Source: Fibrobacterota bacterium (GTDB lineage: Bacteria; Fibrobacterota; Fibrobacteria; UBA11236). From it: 46,812 bases of DNA. This document shows positions 34,724 to 42,399 of this stretch, piece by piece (within the stretch, counting starts at the first letter, position 1; each line of letters starts with the position of its first letter). The DNA lies in NCBI GenBank assembly GCA_947466585.1, contig CANIEU010000018.1:1-46812 (forward strand), in the 5' to 3' direction. The translations under genes and the position numbers were made by a program. The notes below the pieces were generated by a model. That model saw only the letters and a list, made by a program, of their open reading frames with translations, did no database searches and had not been told where the DNA came from.

Positions 34724-34743
34724 CCGCGGATGTGCGGTTTTTT
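34724..34743 (+). terminator. Short hairpin with T-run after rhodanese
   Basis: CCGC/GCGG stem with a GGATGT loop followed by six T. The stem is short, so termination may be partial and allow read-through to the DUF2892 gene. Confidence 0.5.
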
Positions 34744-34781
34744 AAGTGAAGCAGCGTTATGTTAAAATCAAGGAGGTTCTC

Positions 34782-34982
34782 ATGAATGCAAATGTCGGAA
34801 AATTGGATCGTATCGTTCGGATCGTGGCGGGCATCGTGCTTGCGGTGCTTTACTTCAACGGTACCTTGACCGGTACACTCGGCGTCGTGCTCCTTGTGGT
34901 GGGAATCGTCTTGATCCTCACCGCACTGATAAAGTTTTGCCCTCTGTACCGAGTGATCGGTATGAGCAGCTGCCGAAAGTAA
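34782..34982 (+). CDS. DUF2892 (YgaP-type) small membrane protein
   Basis: 66 residues; an AAGGAGG SD precedes the ATG at 34782. It opens MNANVGKLDRIVRIVAGIVL, the DUF2892 signature, with two membrane helices (IVRIVAGIVLAVLYFNGTL and LGVVLLVVGIVLILTALI) and ends KFCPLYRVIGMSSCRK with two cysteines. In E. coli YgaP the domain is fused to rhodanese; here it is a separate gene behind one. Confidence 0.93.
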   Translation: MNANVGKLDRIVRIVAGIVLAVLYFNGTLTGTLGVVLLVVGIVLILTALIKFCPLYRVIGMSSCRK

Positions 34983-35016
34983 AAGTCGGAATCCGGTTTC
35001 AGCCGGTCGTCATTTT

Positions 35017-35053
35017 AAATAGAGGACGGGCGACCAGCTCGTCCTCTATTTAT
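35017..35053. terminator. Bidirectional terminator between the DUF2892 and amidohydrolase genes
   Basis: Stem AAATAGAGGACG (35017-35028) with CGTCCTCTATTT (35040-35051), flanked by A/T. Serves the convergent genes on both sides. Confidence 0.85.
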
Positions 35054-35064
35054 TTGTTGAGCGA

Positions 35065-36282
35065 TTACACGCCCGCTAAAATGTCGCAGCTTTTTCCTGC
35101 AAGGACGATTGTTGAAAGTTTCCCGAAAGCCTTTGGAGGCTCCTCGGTAGCGTTTTCAGATACGGCGATGAAATCCGCCTGGTTGCCGGCCTTCAATACG
35201 CCGACATCGGAGAGTCCCAATGCGTGTGCTCCATGCGTCGACGCCAAAGTGAGGATTTCGTCGAGCGGCACTTCCGGGTAGGCCTCCGCAAACAAACGCA
35301 TTTGCTCTAGCATCGAAAGTGAATCGCCCGAAGCGAGGCTGTCGGTGCCGAGCGCTACGTTGATCCCGCGCGCGCGCAGCGCTTCGTACGGGAAGCGGGG
35401 ATGTCCGAAAAAAGCGTGACTGGACGGACAGTGCACCACGGTCGCCTTGCGCCGCGCCAGAATTTCCATATCAGCTTCGTCCAATATGTTTCCATGTACG
35501 AGGATCAACCCGTCCGGAAACAGCCCGTTGGCCTCGAGCCACCGCACCGGTGAGGTGCCGTGATGGCGCGGAGCGTCGGGGTAAATACGGCGGCAATAGT
35601 CCGCCAACGGCCCGGTTCCTGATGCGAACATTTCCGCCTCTTCGCGACTTTCAGCGGCGTGGATCGTCACCGGGAGTCCCAAACTTTTCTGGTGATCGAG
35701 CACGCGGCGCAAAAGTTCCGGAGACATCGAGTACGCCGCGTGCGGCGCGATCCCGGGACGGAAACGATCGGTGGGCAACCCCTTTTCCCCTCGATGACTT
35801 TCGATCCGGGATCGCGCCGCATCGAAACGAGGTTCGGCGAGCGCGGGGTCTAATCCGAGGGTTTCGACGCAGGCGAACGCGCGCAACGGGCTCGCAGCCA
35901 GAACGGGCAATGCGTCACCGGTATTCCCGACATCCAGCACCGTCGTGCAACCGCCCGCCAGTAATTGGCGCACGCCTTCGTATGCCGCATGGTGGTAGCT
36001 GGTGCTGTCGAGGCCGGCGGTGTAGGCGCGCAACTGTTCCACCCACACAGGAAAGGAATTGCCGCTGTCGAGACGGCCTTGCAAGGTGGTGAGTTCGAGA
36101 TGACAATGCGCGTTGACGAGGCCGGGCAACAGGGCGCAGCCTGCGAAGCGTTGCACGGGTACGCCTTCAGGGAGACCCGAGGCGGAGCCGGTGGCCACGA
36201 TGCGATTTCCCTCGACCTGAATCCAACCGTTGCGGACGGGTGACCCTTCTCCCGTCAAGAGCCAATCGGCGAGGTAGATCAA
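35065..36282 (-). CDS. Amidohydrolase (chlorohydrolase/aminofutalosine-deaminase-like)
   Basis: 405 residues from TTG at 36282; the TTG overlaps the stop of the upstream lipoprotein gene (TTGA), so translation is coupled. Metal-dependent hydrolase with all expected ligands: LLPGLVNAHCHLELTTL (HxH), PVTIHAAESREE (His), LILVHGNIL (His) and NVALGTDSLASGDSLSMLEQM (Asp). An N-terminal composite domain (LADWLLTGEGSPVRNGWIQVEG) and the C-terminal GNQADFIAVS strand complete the fold. Family members deaminate aminated purine-like or futalosine substrates; the menaquinone route is possible given UbiD and MtnN in this window, but not shown. Last gene of a six-gene unit. Confidence 0.88.
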   Translation of the reverse strand: MIYLADWLLTGEGSPVRNGWIQVEGNRIVATGSASGLPEGVPVQRFAGCALLPGLVNAHCHLELTTLQGRLDSGNSFPVWVEQLRAYTAGLDSTSYHHAAYEGVRQLLAGGCTTVLDVGNTGDALPVLAASPLRAFACVETLGLDPALAEPRFDAARSRIESHRGEKGLPTDRFRPGIAPHAAYSMSPELLRRVLDHQKSLGLPVTIHAAESREEAEMFASGTGPLADYCRRIYPDAPRHHGTSPVRWLEANGLFPDGLILVHGNILDEADMEILARRKATVVHCPSSHAFFGHPRFPYEALRARGINVALGTDSLASGDSLSMLEQMRLFAEAYPEVPLDEILTLASTHGAHALGLSDVGVLKAGNQADFIAVSENATEEPPKAFGKLSTIVLAGKSCDILAGV

Positions 36283-37052
36283 GGGTACTGATAGCGGTTT
36301 GCGACGACCGATACGGTGTCGGTGTGGGTGCCGGAGCAGGCGGGAAGGACCGATGGCGAGAGGGCCGGGGTGGCGTACAGGGTGCGGACGTAGATGCTCA
36401 ACGTGTCGCCGCCGTGCAGATGGCGGAATACGGCCGCCTGGATCACCTCGCAGGCTTCGAGCGTCGCCGAAAGAGTGCGTCGCGAGAACCCTGCGGTGGA
36501 GTCACGGAGGGTATAGCGTCCGTGTGTGACGAGGGTATCGGTTGCCGAACGCGCATGCAGGAATCCCTCATTCACACCGTTGCCTGCGAAGGTGAAGAGG
36601 GAGTCGGTTTTTTTACCGCCGGGGGTGCGCAGGTAAAACATGCGGCCCGCCTCCGTGGCGTTGGTGTCGAGCACGGTGTCGAGTCCGGTGGAGAGGCCGC
36701 AATTGGGCGCGGCGGGCAATGTGATGCTCGAATGGATGCCGAGGTAGGTCGCGCCTGCGGAGTCGGCAAGCGTCCACGAGAAGGACTGTATCTTCGCGCA
36801 GGCATACACCCGTTTGAGCCCATACACTTCGACTGTGAGCGGGTCGTTCGCTAATGCATAAACGCGCGTCGGCCAGAACACGAGGGAATCGGCATCGGCA
36901 TCGGTGATCACAGCCGGCGTGCGCGTGGGCCACGAGTCGGTGGTGCAGGCGTTCAAAAACAGAATCGCGACGAGGGGCAGCAACAAAAGAAAACCCCGAC
37001 GAACGGGGTGCCTGGAAACGGAAAACATGCGGATCGATTCGTGAAAGGTCAT
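36279..37052 (-). CDS. Four-cysteine lipoprotein, paralog 2
   Basis: 257 residues from the ATG at 37052, which overlaps the upstream stop as ATGA; a later ATG at 37028 is possible. Signal with lipobox LLLLPLVAILFLNACTTD. The mature part resembles the product of 37049-37828: DSLVFWPTRVYALANDPLTVEVYG, C in YACAKI, PNCGL, FYLRTPGGKKTDSLFTFAG, EACEVIQAAVFRHLHGGDTLSIYVRTL, VLPACSGTHTDTVSVV. Four cysteines beyond the lipobox are shared by the pair. No family recognised; envelope location by the lipobox. Confidence 0.72.
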   Translation of the reverse strand: MTFHESIRMFSVSRHPVRRGFLLLLPLVAILFLNACTTDSWPTRTPAVITDADADSLVFWPTRVYALANDPLTVEVYGLKRVYACAKIQSFSWTLADSAGATYLGIHSSITLPAAPNCGLSTGLDTVLDTNATEAGRMFYLRTPGGKKTDSLFTFAGNGVNEGFLHARSATDTLVTHGRYTLRDSTAGFSRRTLSATLEACEVIQAAVFRHLHGGDTLSIYVRTLYATPALSPSVLPACSGTHTDTVSVVANRYQYP

Positions 37053-37828
37053 GGGAACTTGTAGAGGTCTCGAACCACCTCTACGGAATCCCGATGCGGC
37101 CCGGCGCAGGCCGGTAAAACGGAATCGGGAAGCACGTCGGCCTGAATGCGGCGCACGCGCACGCGCAAGGTGTCTCCGCTGCGCTTGAACACGGCGGTTT
37201 GCAGGATCTCGCACATCGCCAGAGAATCGGACCGCACCATCCACCGGGGATGGGAGGCGGTGGAGTCGTTGAATACGAATGGCCCGAAAGACGAGCTGGG
37301 ACTCTCTTCGACCACGACGTGGGTGAAGCTGTAGATGCTCGCCTTGCCCGAGACGAACATCAGCGAATCCGTGCTCCGGGGGCCTGGTGTTTGTAGGTAG
37401 AATCGTGTGCCCGCAGGCGGCTGAATGTTCAAGTTTGGGAAGAACACACGCTTGAAGAGCGAGTCGATGGTTGGGATGAGCGGGCAGTTGGGAGGGTCCG
37501 CTTGCTGATAAAGAGGCGTACGGAGTCGGTAAAAATAGGTTCCGGTAGTATCCTGAGTGGAATTCCACCCACCGTCCAAAAGCTTGTCCGAGCAATCGTA
37601 GCTTTGACCAATGCCCAACCCGCGCAACGTCAGCGAGTCGTTTGGGCGAGCGTAATGCAGCGTGGGAGGCCAAAAAACAAGGGAGTCCACCGTCCCGTAT
37701 TCTTGCACCATGGGGCTGGGTTCAACGGTGGAACCTTCCTTGTTGCATGCCGTCAGCAGGCACGCCGCAGCGAGCACTGTCACGGATACCGCGATGCCGG
37801 CGATCAGCAAGCGGACGAAACGACTCAT
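37049..37828 (-). CDS. Four-cysteine lipoprotein, paralog 1
   Basis: 259 residues; the ATG at 37828 overlaps the stop of the 121-residue gene (ATGA) and has a GGAG at 8 nt. Lipobox CLLTACNKEG. The mature part carries DSLVFWPPTLHYARPNDSLTLRGLG, YDCSDK, PNCPLIPTIDSLF, FYLQTPGPRSTDSLMFVSG, AMCEILQTAVFKRSGDTLRVRVRRI, VLPACAGPHRDSVEVV. The order of blocks and four cysteines is the same as in the next gene, so the two arose by duplication. Function unknown. Confidence 0.75.
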   Translation of the reverse strand: MSRFVRLLIAGIAVSVTVLAAACLLTACNKEGSTVEPSPMVQEYGTVDSLVFWPPTLHYARPNDSLTLRGLGIGQSYDCSDKLLDGGWNSTQDTTGTYFYRLRTPLYQQADPPNCPLIPTIDSLFKRVFFPNLNIQPPAGTRFYLQTPGPRSTDSLMFVSGKASIYSFTHVVVEESPSSSFGPFVFNDSTASHPRWMVRSDSLAMCEILQTAVFKRSGDTLRVRVRRIQADVLPDSVLPACAGPHRDSVEVVRDLYKFP

Positions 37829-38190
37829 GGTTCATTCTCCAAAAAGGAAACCCCGTCAAGCGCGAAGTTCTCCGGGACGTCCTCTGAATCTAGCGTCAGG
37901 CAACCGGAACGACCCAGTAAATCTACTGCAAGGCCCAGATCTTTCGGGGTGCGCAATTCCCAATCCGCGAATACGGCATCAGAGAGCGGACCGAAGTCGC
38001 AGCGGACGGCCTCGCGAAAGGCTTCGGTAGTGTCGGCCGGTGTCAATGCGTTGCCGCGGTTGCGGGATGCACTTCGGACCACTTCGAGCACGTAATGCAG
38101 GCACGCGGGTGGATATGCGACAGCGCCGTCATGGTAGAGCGCGGCGTAGGCTGCCTTCCACCCAGAAGTTCCCGCGAGCTCCTTCGCCAT
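37825..38190 (-). CDS. Small protein of unknown function in envelope operon
   Basis: 121 residues from the ATG at 38190, which overlaps the upstream stop (TGATG); a GTG one codon earlier is an alternative. No signal peptide or membrane helix. Helical and acidic: AKELAGTSGWKAAYAALYHDG, HYVLEVVRSASRNRG, TEAFREAVRCDFGPLSDAVF, LGLAVDLLGRSGCLTLDSED. Three or four cysteines are scattered. No family recognised. Overlaps on both sides show it is translated with its neighbours. Confidence 0.65.
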   Translation of the reverse strand: MAKELAGTSGWKAAYAALYHDGAVAYPPACLHYVLEVVRSASRNRGNALTPADTTEAFREAVRCDFGPLSDAVFADWELRTPKDLGLAVDLLGRSGCLTLDSEDVPENFALDGVSFLENEP

Positions 38191-39188
38191 CACGGAACCC
38201 CGGAGAATTGTTCACCGTCCACCGATTCGGGCTCGGGTACCGGTACGGCCTGGATACCCCAAAACATGGCAGGGTCGCGGGACTGCCCGGCTTGCACGAT
38301 GCGTACCGTGAGGACGTTGCCCTCCGTCCCCGCCGCGCTTGCAAGCACATCGCCGAGATGCGATCCGGCCTTCACAGGCGCGCCGCTGCGTACCCCGTGT
38401 GCCGGTTCGAGCGGCCCGTACTCTGCGTAGATCTCACGACCGTGGTACACGGTCACCGTGACTCCGGACGGGGTCGAATCGACGGACACCACATGGCCGG
38501 GTAAAACTGCCAGCACCTGACGCACTCCCGAAACCCAGTGTCCGTTCATACCGCCGTGCCGCGCCTCTTCGGCGTCTTCCTGAAGGTGGCCTTGCGCGAG
38601 CGGCGTGCGGGGTAGCGGATCGCGCAGGCATCCGCGTGCGGCATCGCACCAAGTGGAGATACCGGCGGCGCGGCGGAAGAGGTAGACGCCCGCATCGTCG
38701 TTGCCGCGCAGGCCAGAAAGTTCCAACCCCCAGTCGCCGAGATCGGAAACGATGGCGCGGGCCTCGAGCAACAAGGCCTCCTTGCCTGCAGGCGCATGTG
38801 AGTGCGAGATCCGTTGCTTCCAACGGGCCTTGGCGAGCAGCGCCTGAGTCTCACCGCACAACCCTTGGTCCAAGGATTCGAGGGCGGCGCAGCAATCGTT
38901 CTCTAGACCGGCGGCACAGGCCAGTGTGACACGGCTGGAATCGCGGGCCCACACCGGTTCGAGCGCGCCGGAGTGTGCCGGGGCCGGCGCCGTTTTTCCC
39001 GACCAGGGTGCCACGGCGGTAGCGGCTTTGCGGAGGTGTGGCCAATAGTCATCGAAGCGCGCGTACACCAGCAACCCCACTCCGATCAGGAGTGCAATCC
39101 GGATGAGCGGAAGTTTGCGCCGGGGTTTTCCGGAGGGTACGAAGCGGGGGCGCTTCCCGGGGCGAAAATCGGCGTGGGTTGGCTTCAC
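38190..39188 (-). CDS. Membrane-anchored, apparently inactive M23-like (LysM-less) protein
   Basis: 332 residues from GTG at 39188. A basic N-terminus leads to one membrane helix (LPLIRIALLIGVGLLVYARF, about 29-48), placing the rest in the periplasm. Residues about 55-200 are Cys- and Ala-rich (CAAGLENDCCAALESLDQGLCG). From about 235 the fold resembles M23 peptidases: VLPGHVVSVDSTPSGVTVTVYHGREIYAEYGPLEPAHGVRSGAPVKAGSHLGDVLASAAGT is the usual strand order (shown here as one motif region at about 236-296). The HxH metal motif of active enzymes (normally AHL after the LY strand) is GPL here, so a scaffold or activator role like EnvC/NlpD is inferred. Confidence 0.62.
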   Translation of the reverse strand: MKPTHADFRPGKRPRFVPSGKPRRKLPLIRIALLIGVGLLVYARFDDYWPHLRKAATAVAPWSGKTAPAPAHSGALEPVWARDSSRVTLACAAGLENDCCAALESLDQGLCGETQALLAKARWKQRISHSHAPAGKEALLLEARAIVSDLGDWGLELSGLRGNDDAGVYLFRRAAGISTWCDAARGCLRDPLPRTPLAQGHLQEDAEEARHGGMNGHWVSGVRQVLAVLPGHVVSVDSTPSGVTVTVYHGREIYAEYGPLEPAHGVRSGAPVKAGSHLGDVLASAAGTEGNVLTVRIVQAGQSRDPAMFWGIQAVPVPEPESVDGEQFSGVP

Positions 39189-39192
39189 GTAT

Positions 39193-39200
39193 GAAAAATA
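39193..39200 (-). promoter_or_regulatory. Promoter-like box TATTTTTC inside the envelope operon
   Basis: TATTTTTC ends 4 nt before the GTG at 39188 in the 66-bp gap behind the barrel gene; no SD is present. It may give the five downstream genes an own start. Confidence 0.35.
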
Positions 39201-39254
39201 GATGCAATATGCGGGGTTTGCGGCACCGGTGACCCCGGCGACACCAAAATCCCA

Positions 39255-40586
39255 TCACTGTTTTTCGAGGATTTCTCCCTCTTCGAGTTCTTCCTCTTGA
39301 GGACCCGGTTGGGTGGCCTTTGGACCGTTCGGTGCGGGAGGCGGGGCCACTTCCGTCGGCTTCGAGTCCGTTTGCAGCTTGGTTTCCGCTGCGGGTTCGG
39401 CGGCAGCGGAGGGTGGGACCGAAGGCGTGACGGAGCGTTCGGCCTTCGCGGGAACGCTGGGGGAAGGGTAAACCGGGCGCAGTTTTTCCGGCTGCACGGT
39501 AACGGGGTCGCGCGGGCGGTAGTTGCGTCCCTCGAACCCGGCAAAGGCCGGGGTGAACCGCAGCGCCACCCGGTGACTTTCGTCGAGGTAGGGGTGGGCG
39601 GCGAAGGCATAGTCGATGGCCACGATATGGCGCCAGTTGTACCCCATGCCGAGGCGCACCGAGGAGGTCAGGGCCGACGGAGCGATTTCGTCGAAACCTG
39701 CCCGCAAGCTCAGGCCGAAATCGAAATTGAACTCGGCCCCCACCTTGGAGGTTTTGAGGACCGAGACGGGGTCGGTGATACCGCGATCTCCTTCGAGGTG
39801 CGAAGCGGACCGAGCGCCGGGCTGTAAAATTCCCGGGGTCTCGAATCCGGTTTCGAGCGTGCCGTAAAAGTAAGGGACCGGTTTCCGCAAGGCAACAAAC
39901 AGCACCGCTTCCGGGACTTCGTATTCCGTATGCCCCTCGCTCCAGGCCGCCGAGGAAGGGATCAATCCGCGAATGAATGTGCCCGCACGAACCCGGCCGT
40001 CATGCGTGCACTGGAGCATGGCGTCGCCGCGGATTCCCATGCCGTTCTGGTCGAGATGGCGTTGCAACAAATGCACGGAGCCGCCGACGTCGAACACCGA
40101 AGGTCCCGAACCGAATCTACGGGCCACGGCACCGGTTATCATCCAGTCGGAGGTGGTGAACAAACCGTCGGGGTCGGAGGTCGGTTGCCCCACGGTGGCA
40201 GCACGGTTTTCGACGCCGCTGACCGCATAACGAGCGAGTCCGAACCCCAAGGTGGTGCGGGCCTCCATGGGTACCAGCAACGCCGCGTTGTCGAAGCGTG
40301 CCGATCCGAATTTCTCGGCATGCGCCGTGGTAAAAGTGAAGTCATTGACGTCGTTCATGGAGGCAGGCGCGTTCACGACCGCGTCGGCGCCCTGTCCGAA
40401 CCCGGCTCGGGTCAAGGCCGTGCCCTGATGGCGGGCTCCGAATCCTTCGCTGGCAGTGAGATTTACGCCGGCGGCCTGTTCGAGAGCGTGCGCCGAATCT
40501 GCTGCGGAAAGCGCAGCCAGAACAAACGCCGCCAAAACAATCGTCGCGGAGTGCAGGACGGGTACGGCGTGGCGCTTTACGAACAT
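39255..40586 (-). CDS. Outer-membrane beta-barrel with long Pro/Glu-rich C-terminal tail
   Basis: 443 residues. Signal peptide about 1-35 (TIVLAAFVLAALSAADSAHA). The barrel part has strand patterns such as ARTTLGFGLARYAVSG, SVFDVGGSVHLLQRHL, PYFYGTLETGFETPG, KVGAEFNFDFGLSLRAGFDEI, SSVRLGMGYNWRHIVAIDYAFAAHPYL, ESHRVALRFTPAF, close to PorV/FadL-like proteins. From about 355 the chain becomes Pro/Ala/Glu-rich and ends EEELEEGEILEKQ; a tail after the last barrel strand is unusual and should lie in the periplasm. Start at ATG 40586 with TAACTTCC 5 nt before it and no SD. First gene of the six-gene unit; divergent from the NUDIX gene across heptad arrays. Confidence 0.75.
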   Translation of the reverse strand: MFVKRHAVPVLHSATIVLAAFVLAALSAADSAHALEQAAGVNLTASEGFGARHQGTALTRAGFGQGADAVVNAPASMNDVNDFTFTTAHAEKFGSARFDNAALLVPMEARTTLGFGLARYAVSGVENRAATVGQPTSDPDGLFTTSDWMITGAVARRFGSGPSVFDVGGSVHLLQRHLDQNGMGIRGDAMLQCTHDGRVRAGTFIRGLIPSSAAWSEGHTEYEVPEAVLFVALRKPVPYFYGTLETGFETPGILQPGARSASHLEGDRGITDPVSVLKTSKVGAEFNFDFGLSLRAGFDEIAPSALTSSVRLGMGYNWRHIVAIDYAFAAHPYLDESHRVALRFTPAFAGFEGRNYRPRDPVTVQPEKLRPVYPSPSVPAKAERSVTPSVPPSAAAEPAAETKLQTDSKPTEVAPPPAPNGPKATQPGPQEEELEEGEILEKQ

Positions 40587-40592
40587 CCGCAG

Positions 40593-40634
40593 GAAGTTAC
40601 AAAGAGACGGTAGACGGTAGTAGGTAGACGGTAG
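40593..40634 (-). repeat. Heptad arm leading to the barrel gene (minus strand)
   Basis: Read on the minus strand: CTACCGT (40634-40628), CTACCTA (40627-40621), CTACCGT, CTACCGT (to 40607), CTCTTTG (40606-40600), TAACTTC (40599-40593), then CTGCGG and the ATG at 40586. The promoter-like TAACTTCC box is thus in phase with the array. Confidence 0.8.
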
Positions 40635-40721
40635 TCTGAGAAGGTGGATACTCAGATTCAGGAAAGGATAAGATCGTTACCATTCTGGGCTCGGCGAAAC
40701 GCCGGGATTCTTTCGTTTTAT

Positions 40722-40763
40722 CTGCCGTCTACCTACTACCGTCTACGTACTAACTTTCCCCCC
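40722..40763 (+). repeat. Heptad arm ending exactly at the NUDIX start codon
   Basis: Six units in phase: CTGCCGT, CTACCTA, CTACCGT, CTACGTA, CTAACTT, TCCCCCC, immediately followed by the ATG at 40764. The fifth unit supplies the TAACTTTC box (40751-40758). It faces the arm at 40593-40634 across about 87 bp that hold no gene. Confidence 0.82.
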
Positions 40764-41204
40764 ATGACTCAATATCCCCTCACGACCGTGGGCGGCTTGC
40801 TGCGCGATGCGGCGGGCAACGTGCTGCTGGTGCGCACCCACAAGTGGTCCAACCTCTGGGGGATTCCCGGCGGAAAGGTGGAATACGGAGAGTCGCTCGA
40901 GGCCGCCTTTCTGCGCGAGATCCGTGAAGAAACGGGCTTACGGGCCGAAAATCCCCGTATGGTCATGGTGCAGGAGGCCATCGAGCATCCCGAGTTCCAC
41001 GCGCCTAAACACTTCATATTGATCAACTATGTTGCGGATGTCACGGGTGTGAAACCCGTGGTGACGCTAAATGACGAAGCGGAAGAGTGGCGCTGGCTAT
41101 CGCCGGAAATCGCCCCGGAACTTCCGCTGAACGGGCCGACGCGCGCCTTGGTTGAAAACATCGCCGCGCAAAAGCGGAGAGGGGAGACGGTGTGGGCACG
41201 CTGA
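40764..41204 (+). CDS. NUDIX hydrolase
   Basis: 146 residues from the ATG at 40764; earlier codons in the frame belong to the heptad arm. The NUDIX box is perfect: GGKVEYGESLEAAFLREIREETG region at about residues 38-61 with G-x5-E-x7-REIREETG. NUDIX enzymes hydrolyse nucleoside diphosphates linked to another group, with Mg at the REUxEE glutamates. N-terminal strand TTVGGLLRDAAGNVLLVRTHKW. The gene overlaps folB by 13 nt, so one role could be removal of the pyrophosphate of dihydroneopterin triphosphate, the missing NUDIX-type step in folate synthesis; inferred from context only. Confidence 0.92.
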   Translation: MTQYPLTTVGGLLRDAAGNVLLVRTHKWSNLWGIPGGKVEYGESLEAAFLREIREETGLRAENPRMVMVQEAIEHPEFHAPKHFILINYVADVTGVKPVVTLNDEAEEWRWLSPEIAPELPLNGPTRALVENIAAQKRRGETVWAR

Positions 41205-41548
41205 GCATTCGCGAGTTGAGGATTTCGTGCATCGTGGGGGTGTATCCCGACGAGAGGAAACGCGAACAGGATTTGTTCGTGGACGTCGACATGGAATTCG
41301 ATTTCGCACGTGTGACCGCCTCCGATCATCTTGCCGATACGGTCGACTACACCGATGTGGCCGCCGACCTCACCGAGTACGTGCGCGTCGAGCGTTTCCA
41401 AATCATCGAGACGTTGGCGCAGCGGGCCTGCGCCCGCATTCTCGACCGGCACCCCGTGCTGCAGAGCGTTCGGCTGGTGATCCGTAAACCCGCCGCCGTG
41501 GCGCATGCCCAAGGTGCGGTGGTGACCGTCGAATTGGAGCGCGCATGA
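41192..41548 (+). CDS. folB: Dihydroneopterin aldolase
   Basis: 118 residues from GTG at 41192, with GGGGAG upstream and a 13-nt overlap with the NUDIX gene. FolB cleaves dihydroneopterin to 6-hydroxymethyl-dihydropterin and glycolaldehyde, giving the substrate of FolK (fusion gene at 5113). Marks: LSIRELRISCIVGVYPDERKREQDLFVDVDMEF, DTVDYTDVAADLTEYV, RFQIIETLAQRACARIL with the conserved Glu, and VRLVIRKPAAVAHAQGAVVTVE with the conserved Lys-Pro. Cytoplasmic tetramer or octamer in the family. Confidence 0.94.
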   Translation: MGTLSIRELRISCIVGVYPDERKREQDLFVDVDMEFDFARVTASDHLADTVDYTDVAADLTEYVRVERFQIIETLAQRACARILDRHPVLQSVRLVIRKPAAVAHAQGAVVTVELERA

Positions 41549-42399
41549 CGTCCGCCCGTAGCGCTCAAAATTTTGAAAAATTTGCATTAGTCACCGGCTC
41601 CGCCCGGCGTCTCGGGCGCGCCATCGCCTTGCGCCTCGCCGCCTCGGGTCACTTCACCTTCGTCCACTATCGCGGCTCCAAACGCGCGGCCGAAGCGGTG
41701 CTGAAGCTCATTCGTGCGGCGGGCGGCGACGGCGCCTTGGTCGCGGGCGATCTCGCCAAGGCTGCCGACGTGACCGCCATCTCCCGCGCGGTGCGGGCCA
41801 AGACCCGGCAACTCGACGTGCTCGTCCACAACGTGGGCGTGTACAAGGTCGGTCCGCTTTTGACTTTCGACGCCGATGATTTCGACGGTTTGTTGCGCGC
41901 CAACCTGACCGGGTGTTTCCGCCTCACTCAGGCTCTTTTACCCCTGTTTTCGCGGGGCGCGAATATCGTGCACATCGGCTATGCCGGCGTGGACAATCTG
42001 ACGGCATCCACCCACAACACCGCCTACCTGATATCAAAGACGGGTCTGCTGATCTTGACCAAGTCGTTGGCGCAGGCGCTGGGGCCGCGCGGCGTGCGGG
42101 TCAACATGGTTTCCCCCGGCATTCTTTCCAACAGCGTGGAGCTGCCCGCGCGGCCCGCCGACTTCGTGCCCCTCGGCGTGCTCGGCGAAGTGGACGATGT
42201 TGCCGATGCGGTCGAGTACCTGGTGGGCGACACCGCGCGTTATGTGACGGGGATCAACCTCGATGTGGCAGGTGGCTACCATTTGGGACTAAAGTCGCTG
42301 GAGAAATCCGAGTCTGTCAATCGACCCGCGCCTACGATCCGTGCAAAGCCCGGCAGTACGGTTCGGAAAAAGACCCGAACGCAGGGCGGACGCCGATGA
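41545..42399 (+). CDS. Short-chain dehydrogenase, pteridine-reductase/FolM-like
   Basis: 284 residues; the ATG overlaps the folB stop (ATGA). The NADPH motif is VTGSARRLGRAIALRLA: TGxxxRxG, the form that marks pteridine reductases (PTR1, FolM) rather than the ordinary TGxxxGxG. Then LDVLVHNVGVY (NAG-like motif with HNVG), IVHIGYAG with a catalytic Ser position replaced in part, AYLISKTGLLILTKSLAQAL (YxxxK), VRVNMVSPGIL and DTARYVTGINLDVAGGYHLG. With folB and NUDIX next to it, reduction of dihydrofolate or dihydromonapterin is likely. The last 35 residues are a basic tail (TIRAKPGSTVRKKTRTQGG) not typical of the family. Confidence 0.85.
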   Translation: MTSARSAQNFEKFALVTGSARRLGRAIALRLAASGHFTFVHYRGSKRAAEAVLKLIRAAGGDGALVAGDLAKAADVTAISRAVRAKTRQLDVLVHNVGVYKVGPLLTFDADDFDGLLRANLTGCFRLTQALLPLFSRGANIVHIGYAGVDNLTASTHNTAYLISKTGLLILTKSLAQALGPRGVRVNMVSPGILSNSVELPARPADFVPLGVLGEVDDVADAVEYLVGDTARYVTGINLDVAGGYHLGLKSLEKSESVNRPAPTIRAKPGSTVRKKTRTQGGRR

